A stretch of 64,000 bases of DNA, taken from assembly GCA_965204155.1 (NCBI GenBank), contig OZ241971.1:868001-932000 (forward strand), read 5' to 3'. The notes under the pieces were generated by a model. The model was given only the letters and a program-made list of their open reading frames with translations. It searched no databases and was not told the origin of the DNA. Positions within the stretch are counted from its first letter, which is position 1, and the number at the start of each line of letters is the position of its first letter. The DNA is from UBA6522 sp965204155 (GTDB lineage Bacteria; Pseudomonadota; Gammaproteobacteria; Steroidobacterales; Rariloculaceae). This document shows positions 41,842 through 51,479 of the stretch, piece after piece. Both the position numbers and the translations under genes were made by a program.

Positions 41842-42909
41842 ATGACGGACCTCGATATCGATTTGGCCACGGAGCCAATTGTGGGGAAGCATGTCCCGGC
41901 AGGCACGGAGGCCGATTTCGAACGCGCAGTCTGGGACGCGATCAACGCCAAGACCAAGCCCGTCGGTGCGCTTGGCAGGCTTGAATCGCTGGCGGCGCAG
42001 ATTGCGCTGGTTCAGCAAACCCTGGAACCCACCGCCGAACGCTGCAAGCTGACCGTCTTTGCCGCCGACCACGGCATCGCCGAGGCGGGCGTATCCGCCT
42101 ACCCGCGGGAAGTGACCCGGCAGATGCTGCTGAACTTTCTTGCCGGGGGTGCGGCGGCCAATGTGATGGCGAGCGCGCTTGGCGCCGGGTTCGCGCTGGT
42201 TGACGCCGGCGTCAAGGGTCCGGAGATTCGGCACCCGGAGCTTGTTACCAAGCGCATCGGCGACGGCACGCGTAACGCCGCGGAACAACCCGCCATGTCG
42301 GCAGACCAATGTGCGCGCGCGTTGCGTGCCGGTCAGGCGATCGGCCGGGTGGGTACCCACGAGGTGGCCTGTTTCGGCGAGATGGGTATCGGCAACACTT
42401 CGTCGGCCAGCCTGGTGGCGGCCAAACTGCTCGGTCAGCCGGTCAGCGGGCTTGTCGGTAGGGGCACGGGCCTGGACGACGACGGACTGGTCCGCAAACG
42501 CCGCGTGCTCGAACAGGCCGCCGAACGGACACCGGGAAAACTGGATCCGCACACTGCCCTCAGCGAATACGGCGGCTTCGAGTCGGTGATGTTGACCGGC
42601 GCAATCCTGGGCGCCGCCGCGACAGGCAAACTGGTGCTGGCGGACGGCTTCATCGCGACGGTATCGGCCCTGGCCGCGCTGCGTATTTCACCCGGCGTCC
42701 GTGGCAACCTCGTCTTCGCGCACCGCTCGGCCGAACCCGGGCACGCGGTGGTGCTGGAGGCGCTCGGCGCTGAGCCCCTGCTTGACCTGGGCCTGCGCCT
42801 GGGCGAGGGCACGGGCGCCCTGCTGGCATGGCCCATGGTCCGGGCGGCGGCAGCGATGCTGTGCGACATGGCCAGTTTCGACTCCGCGGGTGTGAGCGGG
42901 CGGACATAG
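41842..42909 (+). CDS. cobT: Nicotinate-nucleotide:dimethylbenzimidazole phosphoribosyltransferase
   Basis: 355 residues from the ATG at 41842 (GGAG 9 bases upstream), the usual length. KTKPVGALGRLESLAAQIAL is the family N-terminal block, ADHGIAEAGVSAYPREVTRQ and EMGIGNTSSASL line the active site, and the catalytic glutamate is in LGEGTGALLAWP near residue 330. The enzyme makes alpha-ribazole phosphate from NaMN and the lower-ligand base, the first step of nucleotide-loop assembly. It is the first gene of a compact cobT-cobS-cobC-cobO operon. I see no riboswitch in the 170 bases upstream. Confidence 0.95.
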   Translation: MTDLDIDLATEPIVGKHVPAGTEADFERAVWDAINAKTKPVGALGRLESLAAQIALVQQTLEPTAERCKLTVFAADHGIAEAGVSAYPREVTRQMLLNFLAGGAAANVMASALGAGFALVDAGVKGPEIRHPELVTKRIGDGTRNAAEQPAMSADQCARALRAGQAIGRVGTHEVACFGEMGIGNTSSASLVAAKLLGQPVSGLVGRGTGLDDDGLVRKRRVLEQAAERTPGKLDPHTALSEYGGFESVMLTGAILGAAATGKLVLADGFIATVSALAALRISPGVRGNLVFAHRSAEPGHAVVLEALGAEPLLDLGLRLGEGTGALLAWPMVRAAAAMLCDMASFDSAGVSGRT

Positions 42910-42918
42910 GGCGCTTCC

Positions 42919-43674
42919 GTGAACGAACTCCGTACGTTCGCCCTGGCCGTGCAATTCCTCACGAGGCTGCCGGTTCCGGCCGCCAATGCCTACAGTCCCG
43001 AACGGCTGGCGGCCGCCGTCCGCTACTACCCGCTGGTCGGCGCCCTGATCGGCGGGCTGTGTGCCGCCGTGTTCTGGCTGGCGCATCTGTGGTTGCCGCA
43101 GACCGTCTCCGTTCTTGTGGCGGTGGCCACCGGCCTGGCAGCGACAGGCGCGTTCCATGAAGACGGACTGGCCGATACGTTCGACGGCCTGGGAGCAACC
43201 GGCGACCGGAATCGCGCACTTGAGATCATGCGCGACAGCCGCCTGGGCACTTTCGGCGCCGTGGCGCTGGCCGTCGCGCTGGGTCTGAAAGTGGCCGCGC
43301 TGACGAACCTGACTCCAACCGCAGTCGCTGCGGCCCTGGTTGCCGGGCATGGATTATCCCGGCTCTCCAGCGTTGTCGCGTTGGAGACGGGCATCTACAT
43401 TCGCGAGGCGGGAGTCGCTACACCGGTGACGGCTCGCATGGGGCCGGCAGGTTGGTTCGTGGTCCTGCTTGCCGGATTCGCTCTTGCCGCCGGTCTGGTG
43501 TGGATGCTATCGCCACTCGCCACGGCTCTGGCGTTGGGCGGGCTCGCCGCCGGGCACGTGCTGATGCGACTATGGTACGAGCGCAGACTCGGTGGCTATA
43601 CCGGCGACACCCTGGGCGCCGTTCAGCAGTGCAGCGAAATCGGCCTCTATCTCGGCCTGTGCGCATGGGCCTGA
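42919..43674 (+). CDS. cobS: Adenosylcobinamide-GDP ribazoletransferase
   Basis: 251 residues with about seven membrane helices. RTFALAVQFLTRLPVP opens the protein, FHEDGLADTFDGLGATGDRN and LEIMRDSRLGTFG form the conserved cytoplasmic loop with the Mg-binding aspartates. It joins alpha-ribazole(-phosphate) to adenosylcobinamide-GDP at the membrane. It follows cobT by nine bases and overlaps cobC by ten. Confidence 0.95.
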   Translation: MNELRTFALAVQFLTRLPVPAANAYSPERLAAAVRYYPLVGALIGGLCAAVFWLAHLWLPQTVSVLVAVATGLAATGAFHEDGLADTFDGLGATGDRNRALEIMRDSRLGTFGAVALAVALGLKVAALTNLTPTAVAAALVAGHGLSRLSSVVALETGIYIREAGVATPVTARMGPAGWFVVLLAGFALAAGLVWMLSPLATALALGGLAAGHVLMRLWYERRLGGYTGDTLGAVQQCSEIGLYLGLCAWA

Positions 43675-44222
43675 TCCTGGTACGCCACACGCGTCCGGAC
43701 GTTGCCGCCGGTACCTGCTACGGCCGCCTGGACGTGGGATTGGCCGAAACCTTCCCGTCGGAAGCGCAAGCGGTTTTGTCAGCATTGCCTTCCATCCAGC
43801 GAGTCGTTTCGAGCCCGCTGAGCCGGTGCCTGAAACTGGCACGCTACATCGCTGCCGCGAAAGACCTGCCCATCGACGTGGACGAGCGCTTGATGGAACT
43901 GGACTTCGGCGCATGGGAGGGTCAGCCGTGGACGGAATTGGGGGCGGCGGCGCTGGATGACTGGGCGCAGGATTTCCTGCATGCGCGGCCCCATGGCGGG
44001 GAAAGCGTCGCCATGCTCAGGGACCGTGTTGCTGCCGCGCTTGCCGACTGGTCGGCTCGCCGGGAACCCATCGCGATCGTCACCCACGCCGGGGTGATCA
44101 AGGCAGCCTGCATGCGTGAAGGCGACGGGCCGTGGGATTTCAGGCCACCGGTGGATTTTGGTGGCATCATCACGCTTCCGGACGGAAACCCGGTCGAGGG
44201 CGGGAGAATGGAACATGACTGA
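43665..44222 (+). CDS. cobC: Alpha-ribazole phosphatase-like histidine phosphatase
   Basis: 185 residues from the ATG at 43665, inside the cobS stop region; the longer frame is cobS in another register. ILVRHTRPDVAAGTCYGRLD contains the RHx phosphohistidine motif (RHT here rather than RHG) and the YGRLDVGL block typical of CobC. ELDFGAWEGQPW and VTHAGVIKAA complete the active site. It would dephosphorylate alpha-ribazole phosphate or the cobalamin phosphate. Gene order with cobT and cobS supports this over a general phosphoglycerate mutase. Confidence 0.88.
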   Translation: MGLILVRHTRPDVAAGTCYGRLDVGLAETFPSEAQAVLSALPSIQRVVSSPLSRCLKLARYIAAAKDLPIDVDERLMELDFGAWEGQPWTELGAAALDDWAQDFLHARPHGGESVAMLRDRVAAALADWSARREPIAIVTHAGVIKAACMREGDGPWDFRPPVDFGGIITLPDGNPVEGGRMEHD

Positions 44223-44817
44223 CGCGCAGACTCACACCGAAAAGATGAAAGTCCAGCAGGCGGCCCACCGCAAGCGGGTAGCGGCGACGGCGAAATCGGA
44301 ACGCGGCCTGGTGCTGGTGTACACGGGGGACGGCAAGGGCAAGTCGAGCTCGGCCTTCGGCGTCATCGTCCGTGCGCTGGGATGGGGACAACGAGTGGGC
44401 GTTGTGCAGTTCATCAAGGGCAAGTGGAAAACCGGCGAACGCCAGTTTTTCTCGAGGTTCGAAGACCAGATCGACTGGAGGACCATGGGTGAGGGATTCA
44501 CCTGGGATACCCAGGATCTGGAGCGCGACACGGCAGTCGCGCATGCGGCATTTGAGAAAGGTCGCAAGATGCTCGAGAGCGGCTACTACGACTTGGTAGT
44601 GCTGGACGAAATCAACATCGCCCTGCGATACGGGTACCTGGCGGAAGCCGCGGTCATGGAGGGACTCGAGGCACGGTCTGCGCGCACCAGCGTGATTCTC
44701 ACGGGGCGGGACGCCAAGCCCGGCCTTTGCGAATACGCCGATCTCGTGAGCGAGATGCGGGCAGTCAAGCATCCGTTTGAGGCAGGGATCAAGGCGGTAC
44801 GGGGCATCGACTTTTGA
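44215..44817 (+). CDS. cobO: Cob(I)yrinic acid a,c-diamide adenosyltransferase
   Basis: 200 residues from the ATG at 44215, overlapping cobC by eight bases. The N-terminal KVQQAAHRKRVAATAKSERG precedes the P-loop VYTGDGKGKSSSAFG, and GFTWDTQDLERD, YYDLVVLDEINIALRYGYL and LTGRDAKPGLCEYADLVSEM are all CobA/CobO/BtuR motifs. It adenosylates corrinoids with ATP and serves both synthesis and salvage. It is the last gene of the operon and converges on the DUF5916 gene. Confidence 0.95.
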   Translation: MTDAQTHTEKMKVQQAAHRKRVAATAKSERGLVLVYTGDGKGKSSSAFGVIVRALGWGQRVGVVQFIKGKWKTGERQFFSRFEDQIDWRTMGEGFTWDTQDLERDTAVAHAAFEKGRKMLESGYYDLVVLDEINIALRYGYLAEAAVMEGLEARSARTSVILTGRDAKPGLCEYADLVSEMRAVKHPFEAGIKAVRGIDF

Positions 44818-44879
44818 TTTCCTGGCGGAAGCTTCCCTCACCACATGGAGGCGTTCCAGGGGGAGGAAAAGTCTGTGCC

Positions 44880-47135
44880 TCACAGCCTGAACGTCTGCGT
44901 GTACTTCACCGCCAATTGCGACTGTGTCGAGCGCAGTCCCGAAAATCCTTTCCGCGCATCGAATCCATGATTCAGCACGATGTACAGGTCCTTTCCCGCG
45001 CGCGGGTTCCAGCGCAGGCGGCTGTTGATGCCTGCGGAGTTTGAGTCGTTGTCGTATTGGACCAGGTTCAGCCAGGACCACCGGGCGTTGAAGGCGTAGT
45101 CTGCATTGACCCGAATCAGTCGCGCCGTGAAGTCTCCGTACGGTAGCCGCACATCGTTGTATTCGTAGGTGAGCTGCAGGAACAGATGCCGGTTCGGCCT
45201 CCACCCCACACCCGTGGAGACGGTGACGATGTCTCCACCGTAGAAATCGCCGGCTTCCACCTCGAGCCGAGGCGCGGCCGCCCTGATCGAGGCCCCAGTC
45301 ACCTCGAAACCGTAGCCGTCGAATTCATAGTCGCCCGGAGGAATGACCACGCCGTCGGAGATTTCGAAATCCTTCAGCAGGATCTCCCGATCGCGGGTCA
45401 AATCAACGTTGAACTCGTCGCCCGCGTGCGTGGTTACCCTCAACGGCCGCAGGTAAAGCGAGCGGCTCTCAAGACCGCCGGAGAGCTTGCGGTAATCGGT
45501 GCCCAGGAAAAAGTGCGAAAGCTCGCGAAGCACAGGATGATCCAGACGCTTGTAGTACGCGATTGCATACAGGCCCCGCCGCACGTTTGCGCGGTTGACG
45601 AATCCCAGCGCAGGATTGAAGTTCCTTTCAAAGATGTCATATCCCAGCCATCCGGCGAATCCCTCGCTGTTCGGCGAGGCGATGCTCCATCCCCAGGCGT
45701 CCTGGTCGCTGTGCACGCCCTCGGTGTCGGAGCGTTGGTACCACACGTCGCCTTCCAGCGTCTTGCCGGAAGGCAGTGCGGTGTTCCTGTAGCGGAAATC
45801 CACTCCCGCGACGGAGTTATCGAGATTGCCCCGGGGATTCCCATCGGTGACGATCATGCCGATGCTGGACTCCTCCAGAATGTTGGCGGCGGCGCGGCCC
45901 ACGAAGAGATTGGTGGCCTCGACCTCCCGGTACGCATCCTGCCGTATGTTCAGGGCGCCGACGTTCCAGCGGCCCACCCGACCGGTGAGCTTCGCGCCGA
46001 CCTCGAGGTCCACGGGCCGTCCGGCATCGCTCAACCCGATGCGCCGCGAGAAAAACGGAATGCCGTTTCCGTTGAGCCCCCCGAAGGAGAAGATGTCCAC
46101 GTCGCGCAGAAAGAAGTCGCGTTTTTCCGGAAAGAACAGGCTGAAGCGCGTGAGGTTGATTCGACGGTCATCGACCTCCGTCGCCGAAAAGTCCGTGTTG
46201 ACGGTCAGCGCACCGGTCAATGACGGCGTGAAGTTATAGAACAGATCCAGGGACGGCTCGGTATCCACACCGCTTGCCCCCGTCTCAAAGTCCCTGGATT
46301 GCGTCGATACGATGGCCGGCGCGATGTCCAGGCCCCTGCCCTGCTGCAGCCCGGCGAGTCCCGAAATCACGCCTGTCGTGCCCGGACTGACCTGCCGGTT
46401 GTACGAAACCCAGGCGATGTTTTCCTGCTTGCGTGCGATGCTGCGCTCGATGCTGAATCCCCAGTCAGGGTTGTCGGGATCGAAGTTCAGCGTCTTGAAC
46501 GGGATGGCAAACTCCGCCGCCCAACCCGCTTCATCGATACGCGCCTCGGCATGCCAGATGCCGTCCCAATCGGCATTCATGTTCGTCGGCGTCTCGAATA
46601 CCGCATCGTCCCGGCTGCCGTTCGGATTCACCTGGAAGCGGTAGCCGGTTCTCTTGTTGTTGAAGGGATCGAGATAGACGGCCAGGGAATCGTCCCATCT
46701 GAGATTGCGGTTCTGCACCATCTCCAAGGCGATGATCCGGTCCGGCTCGCTGTCCCACATGCGTGCGGCCACGTACAGATACTCATCGTCGTAGGCGAGG
46801 TACACGGTCGTCGGCTCGCTGGGCTCGCCGTGATCGACCGGCTCGTACTGATGCAAGTCCTCCATGGTCGCGGCATCGGACCACGTAGCGTCATCCAGCC
46901 GGCCATCCAGCGTCGGCGGCGTGCCGGTCCGGAAAAGCCGCAATACCTTGCCTTCGGCCGCTGCCGCGGTGTCGCGTGGCGACGCCTCCTGAGCCAGGCC
47001 CGGGAGCGCAGGCAGACAACCCGTCACGCCTGCAACGATGAGGCACCCCGAAATGAACCGGCGTGGCGGCCACGCCTTCGCTACTGCTGCTCCCGCCTTC
47101 TTCCTTGCGTTGAGAGCGCGAGGCTCACCCGCCAC
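44880..47135 (-). CDS. DUF5916 outer-membrane protein with CBM9-like N terminus
   Basis: About 751 residues. The frame is open to 47174; the GTG at 47135, overlapping the CobN-like stop by 11 bases, is the most likely start, and no better start precedes the signal peptide (RRFISGCLIVAGVTGCLPAL). Residues about 60-260 resemble family-9 carbohydrate-binding modules (TPPTLDGRLDDATWSDAA, TTVYLAYDDEYLYVAARMWD). The rest is DUF5916, with FSLFFPEKRDFFLRDVDIF and many alternating beta strands to a C-terminal FRL, suggesting a barrel. It closes the putative tetrapyrrole operon; its role there is unknown. Confidence 0.82.
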   Translation of the reverse strand: MAGEPRALNARKKAGAAVAKAWPPRRFISGCLIVAGVTGCLPALPGLAQEASPRDTAAAAEGKVLRLFRTGTPPTLDGRLDDATWSDAATMEDLHQYEPVDHGEPSEPTTVYLAYDDEYLYVAARMWDSEPDRIIALEMVQNRNLRWDDSLAVYLDPFNNKRTGYRFQVNPNGSRDDAVFETPTNMNADWDGIWHAEARIDEAGWAAEFAIPFKTLNFDPDNPDWGFSIERSIARKQENIAWVSYNRQVSPGTTGVISGLAGLQQGRGLDIAPAIVSTQSRDFETGASGVDTEPSLDLFYNFTPSLTGALTVNTDFSATEVDDRRINLTRFSLFFPEKRDFFLRDVDIFSFGGLNGNGIPFFSRRIGLSDAGRPVDLEVGAKLTGRVGRWNVGALNIRQDAYREVEATNLFVGRAAANILEESSIGMIVTDGNPRGNLDNSVAGVDFRYRNTALPSGKTLEGDVWYQRSDTEGVHSDQDAWGWSIASPNSEGFAGWLGYDIFERNFNPALGFVNRANVRRGLYAIAYYKRLDHPVLRELSHFFLGTDYRKLSGGLESRSLYLRPLRVTTHAGDEFNVDLTRDREILLKDFEISDGVVIPPGDYEFDGYGFEVTGASIRAAAPRLEVEAGDFYGGDIVTVSTGVGWRPNRHLFLQLTYEYNDVRLPYGDFTARLIRVNADYAFNARWSWLNLVQYDNDSNSAGINSRLRWNPRAGKDLYIVLNHGFDARKGFSGLRSTQSQLAVKYTQTFRL

Positions 47136-50100
47136 GCACCCATCCCACACCGAACAGAACAATCCCGAAAGCACCCAGCATCAGCCACAGCAGGGGAAAC
47201 GCCACGGCGGGTTCAAACGGCTCGAGCGCAACGTCCTCCATCACCTGACCGGTCACGGTGGGCGGTTCGCCCGCGCCCGGCGCAGCACCGGCGACGGCTT
47301 CAACCGCGTCCGCAATGGCGGCCGTGTACCCCGCCAGCAGGGGTGCCGCATCCCGCGCCGTTCCGAGCGCTTCTCCCACAAACTCCGTCATCGCCTGATT
47401 GCGGCACTGGTTGGGCTCGCAGGCGGGCCCGTGATCGATGACGCTGTGGGTGAGGCGGCGCGCAATCTGGGCGAGTTCTTCTGCCGTGGCCTCCCAATCC
47501 CCGCGCTGGGCAGCCCCGAGCAGGTTCGTCAGCAGCATTTGGTGCGCAAACGGATTGTGGCGGTCGAAGAAGGCGTCCATGTCCAGATCGAACACGTCAT
47601 CGACGAAGACCGCCTTGACCTCCGACCAGTCGGCGCTTGCGACCATTTCCGTGGCGGTCGAATCCCACAAGTCCAGATGATCGGTAAGGAACATGAAGTT
47701 GCGCGCCCCGTCGTAGCCGTGCGCCTGGTTCTCCATCAGCCATCGCGGGTTGAAGTAGCGCGCGCGCAGCTCCGTCTGGAGCGCGGCGGCGGCTCGCTCG
47801 ATGCGGGGATCGTCGAGATCGCGCAGGTTGGAGATGTAGAGATCCGAATCCTCGCCCGTCAGCGCCTTGCTGGCGAGATTGAGCCCGCCCAGAAAGGCCG
47901 CCGTCATCGGATGATCGAGCAGGCCGTTCACGTCGGAGTTGCGCGGCAGCGTGGCGGCGTCCATTCGCTCCAGGTTGCTTTCGTAGGCCGGGCGGGAATA
48001 CTCGCCGTACAGACCGCCGCCATAAGCGTGGCCCATGCGCCGCGTATAGAGATCGGCCATGCGCGCCGTATCGCCGCGCTGGTCGCCGGACTTCGCGAGA
48101 AACTGAATGCTGGGCGAATACGCGCCCGGCGCGGAGGAGAAGACGCGCGCGGTGGACAACTGTCGTGCGAGACCGTCTGCCTCCCCGGCGTCGATCAGGT
48201 CCTCGGCGATTTCTTCCGAGGCCAGCCTCACCGGATTGTCGGCTTCAGGACTGACCGCAGCCAGACGCGTTGCCGCGGTCATGAGATCGGCCTTTTCCGG
48301 AAAATGATCACGATACACGCCGCTCATCTGTACCAGGACATCGACACGCGGGCGGCCCAGCTCTTCGCGCGGAATCAGCTCGACGCCGGTCACTTCGCCG
48401 CGCCAGTTTCGCGTCACCCGCGTTCCCAGCAAGTGCAGGATCTGTGCTTCGGTGACGCCATAGTCCTTGGTGATGCCGGTCGACCACACCACGAAGGCCA
48501 GCGTGTCGGGATAGGCGCCGCCGTTCTCTTCGCGGTGCGCCGCGATGAGCGCTTCGGCCTGACGCACACCGATGTCTTCGGCTTCAACCGTGGGCAGCAT
48601 GCGCGGATCGACCATGTAGATTGCCCGTCCGGCCGGCAGAACGTCCGGCCGGCGATAGGGTTCGCCCATCGGCCCGGGCTCGATCCAGTGCCCTTCGAGC
48701 GCCTCCATGATGCTTTCCACCTCGCGCGGGGCGGTGTGGAGAAGCGCCGCGAATTCGTTCGCGCGGGCGAGAGCGGCCAGGCTGTCCGGCGAGAGGCGGC
48801 CAAAACGCGCCTCCAGCGTCGCAAGCGGTGAGGCCCCCTCCAGCACGGCCCCGACCAGTTCGCGGGCTTCGTCCCTGGCCTCCACGCCGCCAAGGACCTC
48901 CAGGGGATCCTTGAGATCGGCGCCAAGCATGCCGGCCACCATCGCCGCCAAAATGTCCCCCTGGGGCGCCTGGCCAAGGATCTTGCCTCCCCACGGCGCG
49001 TTCGCGCGCTCCAGATCGCCGAAATGAACATCGAGGGCGGCCAGCAGTTCTTCCATGGGAGCGGACGACACGTCGATGTCAATCAGCGCCCGGTTCACGC
49101 CGGCTGCGACGACACTCTCGCGAATGGTCGGCGCCATCGCTTCACGGGCAGCACTGTCGGCGGCGGAGCGGTACCGGGCCACCATGCCCCTCAGCTCCGC
49201 CAGGTTGAGGTGGGCGTCGCTCGGTGTGACGACGTTGTACCAGCCCGGTGTCGCGGCCATGGCCTTGCGCCGGTTGGCAATGCCTCCGGCAGCGCCGAGG
49301 CGTTCGGGGTGAATGTGCGGGATACCGCCCAGCATCACCCCGATGGCGTCATCGGCGAGCGGTCCCTCGCTCTTGCCGAGCTGCAGGCTGAAGTTGGTGA
49401 ACAGGCTGATCCAGGCATGCGCGCCCCACTCCCTTTCCAGCCAGAGGAAAAAGGCGAGGTATTGATGATGGGGAGGAAGCGCGTTGGTCGAAAGGAGCAC
49501 CTGTTCGTTCTCCAGGTAGCCCCACATGGGATTCGGCGCGACCAGGATGTTTCCGAACTCGACCTTCGGAATAACGATCATTCGCTCGCCGCCTTCGGCC
49601 ACATGCACCATGACCTCCCCTGGCGGCGGGCCCCACATCTCCTCGATCAGGGCGCGCAGGCTGCCGGGAATCTCCCCGTACCATTCCCGGTACTGCTCCT
49701 CGGGTATGAGAGCCACCCGATCGGACTCAACGCGTCTGGCCAGCTCCCCGGGAGCCCAGCCGCCGACGTTGGAGGCCTCGCGCGCCATGAGGTTGGCGAA
49801 CCCCTCGTAATCCGGGATTTCGCCGTCGCCGACGTCATATCCGCGCGCGCGCAGCGTCGGCAGAAAGGACGCGAGCGTGCCGGGCACATCCAGGAAATCG
49901 TCCGGGTCGCCACCCACATCGGACTTGCCGCCGGCCTCGCTCCAGAAAGTGAGCACGAGACGCTTGTCGGCGTTTTCCATCCGTTTGAGCGTCGCCCAGC
50001 CGAGGGCACGCTCCACCCGCCATTCGATCTGTTCCGGCATCACTTCGCGACGGCGCGGAACCGAAGCGGGGATGTTCGCCGCAACCACCATGGGCTCGAA

Positions 50101-51099
50101 TATGCCTTCGATCTCATGGGCAACGATGCGCGGTTTCATGCCCGGCGACAGGCCGCCCGGCGATTCGCGGTAGTCCTCCGCGGTCCCGGAATAAAAGTGG
50201 AGCGCCGACAGGATGGGCACGCCCAGCCTGCGCGCCTGGTCGACGCCGGCGTCCATGTCGGTAATGTCGAGGTGTTCTCCGGTGAACAGAACCACATCGA
50301 CGAGGGGCTCGCCATCGCGAGTGAGCGGGGTCAGGTCCGTGGCGCGCACAAACAGCAGGGCAAAGGCATTGTGTCCCCGGCGCTCGGTTTCCCTGATCAT
50401 CGCGTCGACATAGTTGGTGGTCTGTCTCTGGTAGTCGGAGCGGTGGGAAACAACGCCGACGGTCAGGGCGTCGGGGTCGTACCGATAGCCCTCTTCGCGC
50501 CCGGAGTACCAGTCAAGCAGCGCTTCGGTATCGTCGAACAGTCCGTCAGCGTCGGGGTGATAAAGGCCGATGCGGGGATACTCGACCGGTGGCGCCACGG
50601 CGCCCGGGCCCGGCATGGGGCGGCCCAACACGTTCACTGCCAGATAGGCGGCGAGAGCCCGGTCATTCTCCACGGAGCGGTTACCCCAGTAGAGCGCGAC
50701 GTCGGCGTGCTCGTCCAGGGACACGTTGCCGAACGCGGCGCCTTGCGGATTGAGGACCAATAGCCGGATGGTTTCGCGGGCGTCGGCGATCTCCGCCTCG
50801 GTCAGGGGCGTGGAGTCGGCCCCCTCGACGAAAACAAGGTCATACTCGCCCAGATCGACATCGTCGCCATAGACCGGATTGTCCGCTCCCGGCGCATATT
50901 CATCGATAACCAGCAATCCTTCCCAGCTTTCCGCCGCGAGTCGCATTTGTCCCGACTCGTGGGAGCCGGCGCCTTCGTGAAACATCGCAACCAGCGCGGG
51001 TGGCCCGGCTTCGTCCTGCGCTGCAGCAGGGTTGACTGCGGCGGTGCCCACAAGGACCGTGAACAACGCCGGGAGTACAGATAAACGATCATGAATCAT
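47125..51099 (-). CDS. CobN/HmuS-like chelatase large subunit, exported and membrane-anchored
   Basis: 1324 residues, the size of CobN (about 1250). Unlike CobN, it has a signal peptide (LSVLPALFTVLVGTAAVNPA, cleavage near AAAQ) and a C-terminal membrane helix (about 1296-1318, FPLLWLMLGAFGIVLFGVGW), so the body faces the periplasm. CobN-family landmarks include DVVLFTGEHLDITDMDAGVD, FLDVPGTLASFLPTLRARGY, PHHQYLAFFLWLEREWGAHA (near 543) and GIPHIHPERLG. The canonical HLGKHGTLEWLPGK segment is replaced by SLFTNFSLQLGK (about 565). No CobS/CobT chelatase partners lie nearby. HmuS of Bacteroidota, a membrane-associated CobN homologue tied to haem iron removal, is the best model. Genes on both sides overlap it. 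Confidence 0.85.
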   Translation of the reverse strand: MIHDRLSVLPALFTVLVGTAAVNPAAAQDEAGPPALVAMFHEGAGSHESGQMRLAAESWEGLLVIDEYAPGADNPVYGDDVDLGEYDLVFVEGADSTPLTEAEIADARETIRLLVLNPQGAAFGNVSLDEHADVALYWGNRSVENDRALAAYLAVNVLGRPMPGPGAVAPPVEYPRIGLYHPDADGLFDDTEALLDWYSGREEGYRYDPDALTVGVVSHRSDYQRQTTNYVDAMIRETERRGHNAFALLFVRATDLTPLTRDGEPLVDVVLFTGEHLDITDMDAGVDQARRLGVPILSALHFYSGTAEDYRESPGGLSPGMKPRIVAHEIEGIFEPMVVAANIPASVPRRREVMPEQIEWRVERALGWATLKRMENADKRLVLTFWSEAGGKSDVGGDPDDFLDVPGTLASFLPTLRARGYDVGDGEIPDYEGFANLMAREASNVGGWAPGELARRVESDRVALIPEEQYREWYGEIPGSLRALIEEMWGPPPGEVMVHVAEGGERMIVIPKVEFGNILVAPNPMWGYLENEQVLLSTNALPPHHQYLAFFLWLEREWGAHAWISLFTNFSLQLGKSEGPLADDAIGVMLGGIPHIHPERLGAAGGIANRRKAMAATPGWYNVVTPSDAHLNLAELRGMVARYRSAADSAAREAMAPTIRESVVAAGVNRALIDIDVSSAPMEELLAALDVHFGDLERANAPWGGKILGQAPQGDILAAMVAGMLGADLKDPLEVLGGVEARDEARELVGAVLEGASPLATLEARFGRLSPDSLAALARANEFAALLHTAPREVESIMEALEGHWIEPGPMGEPYRRPDVLPAGRAIYMVDPRMLPTVEAEDIGVRQAEALIAAHREENGGAYPDTLAFVVWSTGITKDYGVTEAQILHLLGTRVTRNWRGEVTGVELIPREELGRPRVDVLVQMSGVYRDHFPEKADLMTAATRLAAVSPEADNPVRLASEEIAEDLIDAGEADGLARQLSTARVFSSAPGAYSPSIQFLAKSGDQRGDTARMADLYTRRMGHAYGGGLYGEYSRPAYESNLERMDAATLPRNSDVNGLLDHPMTAAFLGGLNLASKALTGEDSDLYISNLRDLDDPRIERAAAALQTELRARYFNPRWLMENQAHGYDGARNFMFLTDHLDLWDSTATEMVASADWSEVKAVFVDDVFDLDMDAFFDRHNPFAHQMLLTNLLGAAQRGDWEATAEELAQIARRLTHSVIDHGPACEPNQCRNQAMTEFVGEALGTARDAAPLLAGYTAAIADAVEAVAGAAPGAGEPPTVTGQVMEDVALEPFEPAVAFPLLWLMLGAFGIVLFGVGWVRGG

Positions 51100-51479
51100 G
51101 GTGTTTCCTCGGGATCGGAATCGATCCGCTCGGGGACGTAGACCACCTGCCCATTCGCGAGCTCATACGCCACGCCGAGACGCACGCCCTGACCGGACAG
51201 GGTCTGGTCGGTCACCCTCTGAACTGTTATTTCCTCGAACTCCTTGGAGATGATCTCCATGGTCCCGTCGGCGCGGTACTGGACGATGGTCATGCTGCTC
51301 TCCGGGTTGAGAAGCTCGCTTGCCGAAAACAGCGTGAACAGGGCGATCAGCAGCGCGACGATGAAGGCCACGCTCACGTCGAACAGATTCGCCGCACCGG
51401 CGAGCGGATCCTCGACCTCTCCGGGTTGTGTCCCGCGTGCACTGAGCCGGTGGCGCTGCACGAATTGCACGGAGCTCAT
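51096..51479 (-). CDS. DUF2149 protein with ExbD-like topology
   Basis: 127 residues from the ATG at 51479, with ATGA overlaps to both neighbours. A single membrane helix (about 33-55, FDVSVAFIVALLIALFTLFS) begins with Asp34, just where ExbD and TolR carry their essential proton-binding aspartate. A small periplasmic domain follows: MTIVQYRADGTMEIISKEFE, VTDQTLSGQGVRLGVAYELA, GQVVYVPERI. These match DUF2149, a family found beside ExbB-like and CobN-like genes. I infer it completes a dedicated proton-driven motor with the ExbB-type protein. Confidence 0.8.
   Translation of the reverse strand: MSSVQFVQRHRLSARGTQPGEVEDPLAGAANLFDVSVAFIVALLIALFTLFSASELLNPESSMTIVQYRADGTMEIISKEFEEITVQRVTDQTLSGQGVRLGVAYELANGQVVYVPERIDSDPEETP

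Noticed and set aside
47125..51099. Cytoplasmic cobaltochelatase CobN for vitamin B12 synthesis
   Set aside because: The protein has a signal peptide and C-terminal anchor, lacks the usual HLGKHG-LEW segment, and has no CobS/CobT partners nearby.
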